A stretch of DNA of 64,000 nucleotides. Source: Lacticaseibacillus daqingensis. Its GTDB lineage: Bacteria > Bacillota > Bacilli > Lactobacillales > Lactobacillaceae. The translations under genes and the position numbers were made by a program. Below, in pieces: positions 60,200 to 64,000 of this stretch. Location: contig NZ_RHOH01000001.1 of assembly GCF_003946115.1 (NCBI RefSeq), forward strand, positions 186,001-250,000. Direction: 5' to 3'. The notes beneath the pieces are model-generated. The model ran no database searches. It was not told the origin of the DNA and worked only from the letters and a program-made list of their open reading frames with translations. Position 1 is the stretch's first letter, and each line of letters begins with the position of its first letter.

Positions 60200-62218
60200 A
60201 TGTTCTATTACAACATCACCGCAACCGTCGCACCCGGTACTCTGCCGGCAGCCAGCGACATCGACTTCGAGAACATGCACAGCAAGACCCAGTTCCGGAA
60301 GCAGGCAGCCAAAATCGAGCTGGAAATGGCGGCCGCGTCACCGGCAAACTGGGCGCTGGCGATCATCGACAACGATGAGGCGACGGGTACCGTGGCGTTT
60401 GTGAGCGCTGAAGCGGTGGACTGGCAGGCGCTAGTGCGCGAGTTCTTCACCCGGTTGGGCAGTCCCGTGGTCGCGCTGAAGGGTGCCGAGGTGACCATGA
60501 ACGAAATGCGGCGCCTGCTGGACAACCAGGACTCCGGGTGGGACTTCCGGCTGTCGATGCACAATCGCTGGCAGCTGTTTGGCCTCACGAACCTGTCGCA
60601 CGCGCTGGCCTTCCACACCTTCGAGACGATTGTTTCCTCGGAGGCCATCGTCCCTGCGCTGACGGCAACCGAGGTCGCGCAAAAAGCTACGTCGCTGAAT
60701 CTGCGGGCACTGGATGACGAGCTGGCGCGGATCGCGCAGACGCCGGTCGTGCCCGGCAGCGCGCAGCCGGCCGACTACCTGATCGAGGTGGCGGATCTGA
60801 CCATGCTCAAAGCGGTGCTCGAACCACTGCTGGCGGCCAAATACGCGCAGGGCTGGCTTCAGTCGCGGCGTTACCTGCTGCTGGAAGGGGTCAGCCTGAC
60901 GAGTTTTACCGCCACGGATTGGCGCGAGCGGTTCATGGCCGCCAGCGGGGGGACGCTGGTGATCGAACTCAGTCAACCGCTGGTGGCGGTCACGCCGGCG
61001 CTTGAACAGCTCGCGCAGCTGGTGGCGGAGTACCAGGCACGCGTGCTGGTGGTTTTCAAAGTGCCGATGAACAGCCGCAGCACGCTAAGCGTGTTGCGCC
61101 AGGCGATGCCGGGTGTGGTGTTCGCGGGCATCACGAATCCACCGCTGACTTCGGCCGAGGCCACGGCCTACGTCGCCAAGCAGGCCCACCTGGACGGGCT
61201 GACGCCTGATGCTGAGCTGACGGAAGCGCTGGCGGGCCTGCAGTATCCGGTGGGGCACGCGGCGCTGATGCGCGCGTACGCGCAGTGGCGGATGCATACC
61301 CAGCTGGCGCAGCAGTACCCGGCGTACGCGCCACTGCTGGCACCAGCCGCCCCAAACGCCGAGTCGGCGGGGCAGGCCACGGGGGATGCCGGCGTCGAAC
61401 TGGACGCGCTGATCGGGCTGACGCCGGTCAAGGACATGGTGCACCGCATCATCGCCAACTTTGCCATCAATCGGCTACGGCACGAGCGGCACCTGGTTGA
61501 GCGCCAGTCAAGCATGCACATGGTGTTCACCGGCAATCCGGGAACGGCGAAAACCACCGTGGCTCGCCTGATCGCGCGGATCCTCCGGGATAACCAGATC
61601 CTGCGGGTCGGGGAGCTGATCGAGGTGGGGGCCAGCGACGTGATCGGCATGTATGTCGGGCAAACGGCGCCGAAGGTCAAGCAGCTGTTCGCCCGCGCCG
61701 CCGGGTCTGTGCTGTTCATCGATGAGGCCTACGCCATCGCCGAGTCGCAGGGCTACGGGGAAGAGGCCATCGCCACCATTGTGCAGGAGATGGAGAATCA
61801 CCGCGCGGACGTGCTGGTGATTTTTGCCGGCTACCCAGCCGAGATGACGAAGTTTCTGGACACCAACCCAGGACTGCGTAGCCGCATCGCCGCGCACGTC
61901 GAGTTCCCCGATTACGCGATCGCGGACCTCATGCGCATCGCCGATCGCCAGCTGGCCGAGAGGCACCTGCAGCTGGCCCCCGCCGCCCGGCCCCTGTTGC
62001 AAACCCAGCTGACGGCCTTGAAGCAGGCCGACCCGCGTAGCTTCGGCAACGGGCGAACGGTGCGCAATGTGCTGGAGCAGGCGCTGTTTCGTCAGAGTCA
62101 GCGCTTGGCCGCACTTCCAACCGCGCCGACAGATGCCGAGCTGCAGCAGCTGACGGCTGCGGACTTTGCGACCGCCGCGCCGAAGCGCCAGACGGTGCCA
62201 CGCATCGGGTTCAACTGA
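60200..62218 (+). CDS. AAA+ ATPase of the CbbX/SpoVK type
   Basis: A 672-residue protein. The C-terminal AAA+ domain (about 410-660) carries Walker A GNPGTAKTT at 445-453, Walker B VLFIDEAY near 507, the YGEEAIATIVQEMEN helix and the GLRSRI arginine-finger region. These are typical of CbbX, SpoVK and EccA-like remodelling ATPases. The N-terminal 400 residues are not recognised and have no membrane segment. The ATG at 60200 follows GAGCGGAGGAGGTCCATT. It is a single gene with its own terminator; no obvious client is adjacent, although secreted adhesins surround it. Confidence 0.85.
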   Translation: MFYYNITATVAPGTLPAASDIDFENMHSKTQFRKQAAKIELEMAAASPANWALAIIDNDEATGTVAFVSAEAVDWQALVREFFTRLGSPVVALKGAEVTMNEMRRLLDNQDSGWDFRLSMHNRWQLFGLTNLSHALAFHTFETIVSSEAIVPALTATEVAQKATSLNLRALDDELARIAQTPVVPGSAQPADYLIEVADLTMLKAVLEPLLAAKYAQGWLQSRRYLLLEGVSLTSFTATDWRERFMAASGGTLVIELSQPLVAVTPALEQLAQLVAEYQARVLVVFKVPMNSRSTLSVLRQAMPGVVFAGITNPPLTSAEATAYVAKQAHLDGLTPDAELTEALAGLQYPVGHAALMRAYAQWRMHTQLAQQYPAYAPLLAPAAPNAESAGQATGDAGVELDALIGLTPVKDMVHRIIANFAINRLRHERHLVERQSSMHMVFTGNPGTAKTTVARLIARILRDNQILRVGELIEVGASDVIGMYVGQTAPKVKQLFARAAGSVLFIDEAYAIAESQGYGEEAIATIVQEMENHRADVLVIFAGYPAEMTKFLDTNPGLRSRIAAHVEFPDYAIADLMRIADRQLAERHLQLAPAARPLLQTQLTALKQADPRSFGNGRTVRNVLEQALFRQSQRLAALPTAPTDAELQQLTAADFATAAPKRQTVPRIGFN

Positions 62219-62259
62219 GCCGGGGCGGCGGTAGTTTGACGGATCTGATGAGAGAAACG

Positions 62260-62302
62260 AAGCCTGTGGTCGCTCACGGAGGTGCGTGCTCGCAGGCTTT
62301 TG
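62260..62302 (+). terminator. Terminator after the AAA ATPase gene
   Basis: AAGCCTG and CAGGCTT close a larger stem that includes a CGCT/GTGCT region and is followed by TTG. The T run is short. Confidence 0.65.
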
Positions 62303-62900
62303 AATTGGCTTCGGCGCGTAGCTGACCTGCGGACCGAATGCCTCTCGTTGTCTCAGTGTCGGATTGCAGTTGACGTTTTCTCCCTGTGGCATGCTCGGGG
62401 CAAACAGCAAGGCGATGAGATCGTGCGATGGTTTAGCGGGTGTCATAAAAGATGGTGGCTATCGCAGACGTGCGACCTTGTGCTCGGGCGAATTGTTCTT
62501 CAACCAGGCGAAGCACTTGAGAGGCCGGAGTGGTCGTCAATTGACTGACGTTTTTTGGATTAAGGCACTGCCGGGTGTGACTAAACATGCGCTGTTTGTT
62601 ATGTTTCTTTGCCGGACATGAAGCGGGGTAGATGGCTGATGTCCCCGTCAAAAAATGCAAGCGCTTTATACCGACTGGGAATAGGCTGAGTCGATTGAAA
62701 TTATCGCGACTTCATCGTATAGACGCGTGGGTTTTCTAAACGGACGGGCAATCTAAAATTGGGGTTGACAATTATTGTAATAAGATTAGATTGTAATTAG
62801 TTTCGTTATATTGCCTGAATACTTATGTTATTCCATTAACAATTTTGGGCGAACGGCGTGAACGAACAATATGTTGATGAGGAAATCGGGGGGATTTCAA
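62303..62900 (+). other. Intergenic region with the promoter of the last adhesin
   Basis: Overlapping frames of about 85 codons (62282-62621) lack ribosome binding sites; one contains a protein-like stretch (GELFFNQAKHLRGRSGRQL) that may be a gene remnant. A promoter TTGACA (62765-62770), 16 bases, TAGATT (62787-62792) fits the gene at 62901. Confidence 0.5.
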
Positions 62901-64000
62901 ATGCAACAAACGAGCAAAGTGCACTATAAAATGTATAAAGCTGGTAAGCAATGGCTAGTTGCGGGTATTGCTGCGCTGGGCTTAGGTGCCGGCGTTGCAA
63001 CGCTTAATGGGCAAAATGTCGCTGCAGCTTCGGCGCAAGTGACTAACACGGTTGCGCCAAGCACTCAGGTCGACCCAGGTGCTGATGACGATACACTAGC
63101 GGCTGAACCAACAACTATTGAGGCGGATCAGCAGACCAACGAAGAAGCATCACAGACGCAGGGCGAGGCAACTACTGAAGAATCGCTGACGCCGACCAGC
63201 AATGACAATGATTCTGGCGAGTCAACACCGCTACCAGAGCAGTCTGGGAGCGTTGCATCAGCCACAGCGCAGGCTGATGGGTAGCCCCAGCCGCGTCTCA
63301 GTCATATGATGATCAGAGTACCGTGGTCACATTGACCGGGGATGACGTTGCGAATAACTTCCAGTACAACACTAATGATCAAGGCTCCGGTGGGGGAATC
63401 AACTCAACGACGGGTGACGTGGTGCTGACCCCAGACAAGAAGAATCAGTCTGGGAACTTGACGCTCAACACGCAGATTGACTTGAGCTACGATTTTGACA
63501 TGACGGCGACCATTGCAATCGGAGATGGGGACGGTGTGTCCGTCGGCTTCCACACTGGGAACACGGATCAGGTGGGCCGCGATGGCGGTTCGCTTGGGTT
63601 TGCTCAGTTGCCGAACTCGTTTGGTTGGAAAGCCGACACGTATGTGAACGCTAATGGTGGTGAGAACGCCAATGACACCACCATGGTTGGCAAGGAAAAG
63701 GTCCAGTACTTCGGTAGCGACCCAACCGGCAAAGGCGATAAGTTCGGGGCGTTTGTGAACACGGGCGCTAATGGCATTACGATTGAGACGGACGAAAACT
63801 CGGCACAGGAAATTGATTCAAGTTACACCCAGCTTCACGTGCACTATGACGCCGCAACTCATATGCTGACGGTGACGTTGACCAAACCGGCACAGAAGGA
63901 TATTTGGCACTTATATGATACGCCGGCGGATACTAAGACCTGGCAAGAGGATATCAAAGACTACATTCCGGCGGATAACCTGGTGTCCTTCTTTGTCGCG
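62901..64000 (+). pseudogene. KxYKxGKxW adhesin with lectin-like domain, frameshifted, cut by window end
   Basis: The ATG follows GGGGGGATTTCAA. The first frame (62901-63284) gives a KxYKxGKxW signal (HYKMYKAGKQWLV), a cleavage region near residue 36 and an acidic Thr/Glu-rich segment, then stops at TAG 63282. From 63281 another frame is open to the window end and reads VAPAASQSYDDQSTVV and on. It has features of an L-type or legume-lectin-like domain (DLSYDFDMTATIAIGDGDG, VGFHTGNTD, LHVHYDAATHMLTVTL). One extra G in the GGG run at 63279-63281 would join the frames. It is either a sequencing error, a phase-variable run or a true pseudogene. Confidence 0.8.

Overview
The window looks like a chromosomal segment of a high-GC member of the Lactobacillaceae, with a Lacticaseibacillus-type gene repertoire. 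The pointers are KxYKxGKxW-type signal peptides on large adhesins, LPxTG anchors (LPQTG, LPHTG, IPQTG), a sortase-assembled pilus locus in the same order as spaCBA-srtC of L. rhamnosus, many PTS systems with CcpA-type cre sites, a T-box methionine operon, and strong AAAGGAGG ribosome binding sites. No rRNA, tRNA, CRISPR array or intact insertion sequence was seen. Four ParB parS-like sites (2039, 4739, 38553, 58343) suggest the segment lies in the origin-proximal ParB loading zone.

Layout. 0-2 kb: DUF1659/DUF2922 small proteins, a CadD-like membrane protein and signal peptidase I. 2-4.7 kb: a T-box leader with a likely AUG (Met) specifier, then metI-metC. 5-9.8 kb: a lower-GC cluster, probably acquired, of a DUF7916-like barrel protein, a lone PTS EIIC, a YitT-like membrane protein, a GntR/HutC regulator and a PhnP-like metallo-hydrolase, preceded by a cre-like site and a perfect 36-bp palindrome. 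10-12.8 kb: DUF975 protein, a two-gene ABC exporter and a UPF0145 gene broken by three in-frame TAG codons. 12.8-13.2 kb (minus) and 29.1-29.8 kb (plus): related cassettes for a 75-residue hydrophobic peptide, in inverted orientation about 16 kb apart. Between them are a 610-residue membrane protein, a LicT-type antiterminator with a beta-glucoside PTS and GH1 enzyme, a second GH1 enzyme with a fructose-type PTS and AraC regulator, and a probable cysteine ABC importer preceded by two small Cys-containing ORFs. 30-32.4 kb: a receptor-permease fusion and ATPase for amino acid uptake.

33-64 kb is a surface-protein region: a 1793-residue anchored GH31 enzyme, a TetR regulator, a 1887-residue Cna_B adhesin, a 1571-residue protein with five 175-residue mucin-binding-type repeats, a pilus operon (VWA tip, two pilins, class C sortase) behind an attenuator-like leader RNA, an unrecognised gene, a CbbX/SpoVK-type AAA ATPase, and the start of another KxYKxGKxW adhesin that is frameshifted in this sequence.

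Together the genes describe a host- or plant-associated fermenter with beta-glucoside uptake and hydrolysis under CcpA control, sulfur amino acid supply under T-box and possibly leader-peptide control, and substantial investment in adhesion. Base composition shifts inside single genes and operons point to assembly by domain shuffling and transfer. GC statements are by eye; no similarity search was run.
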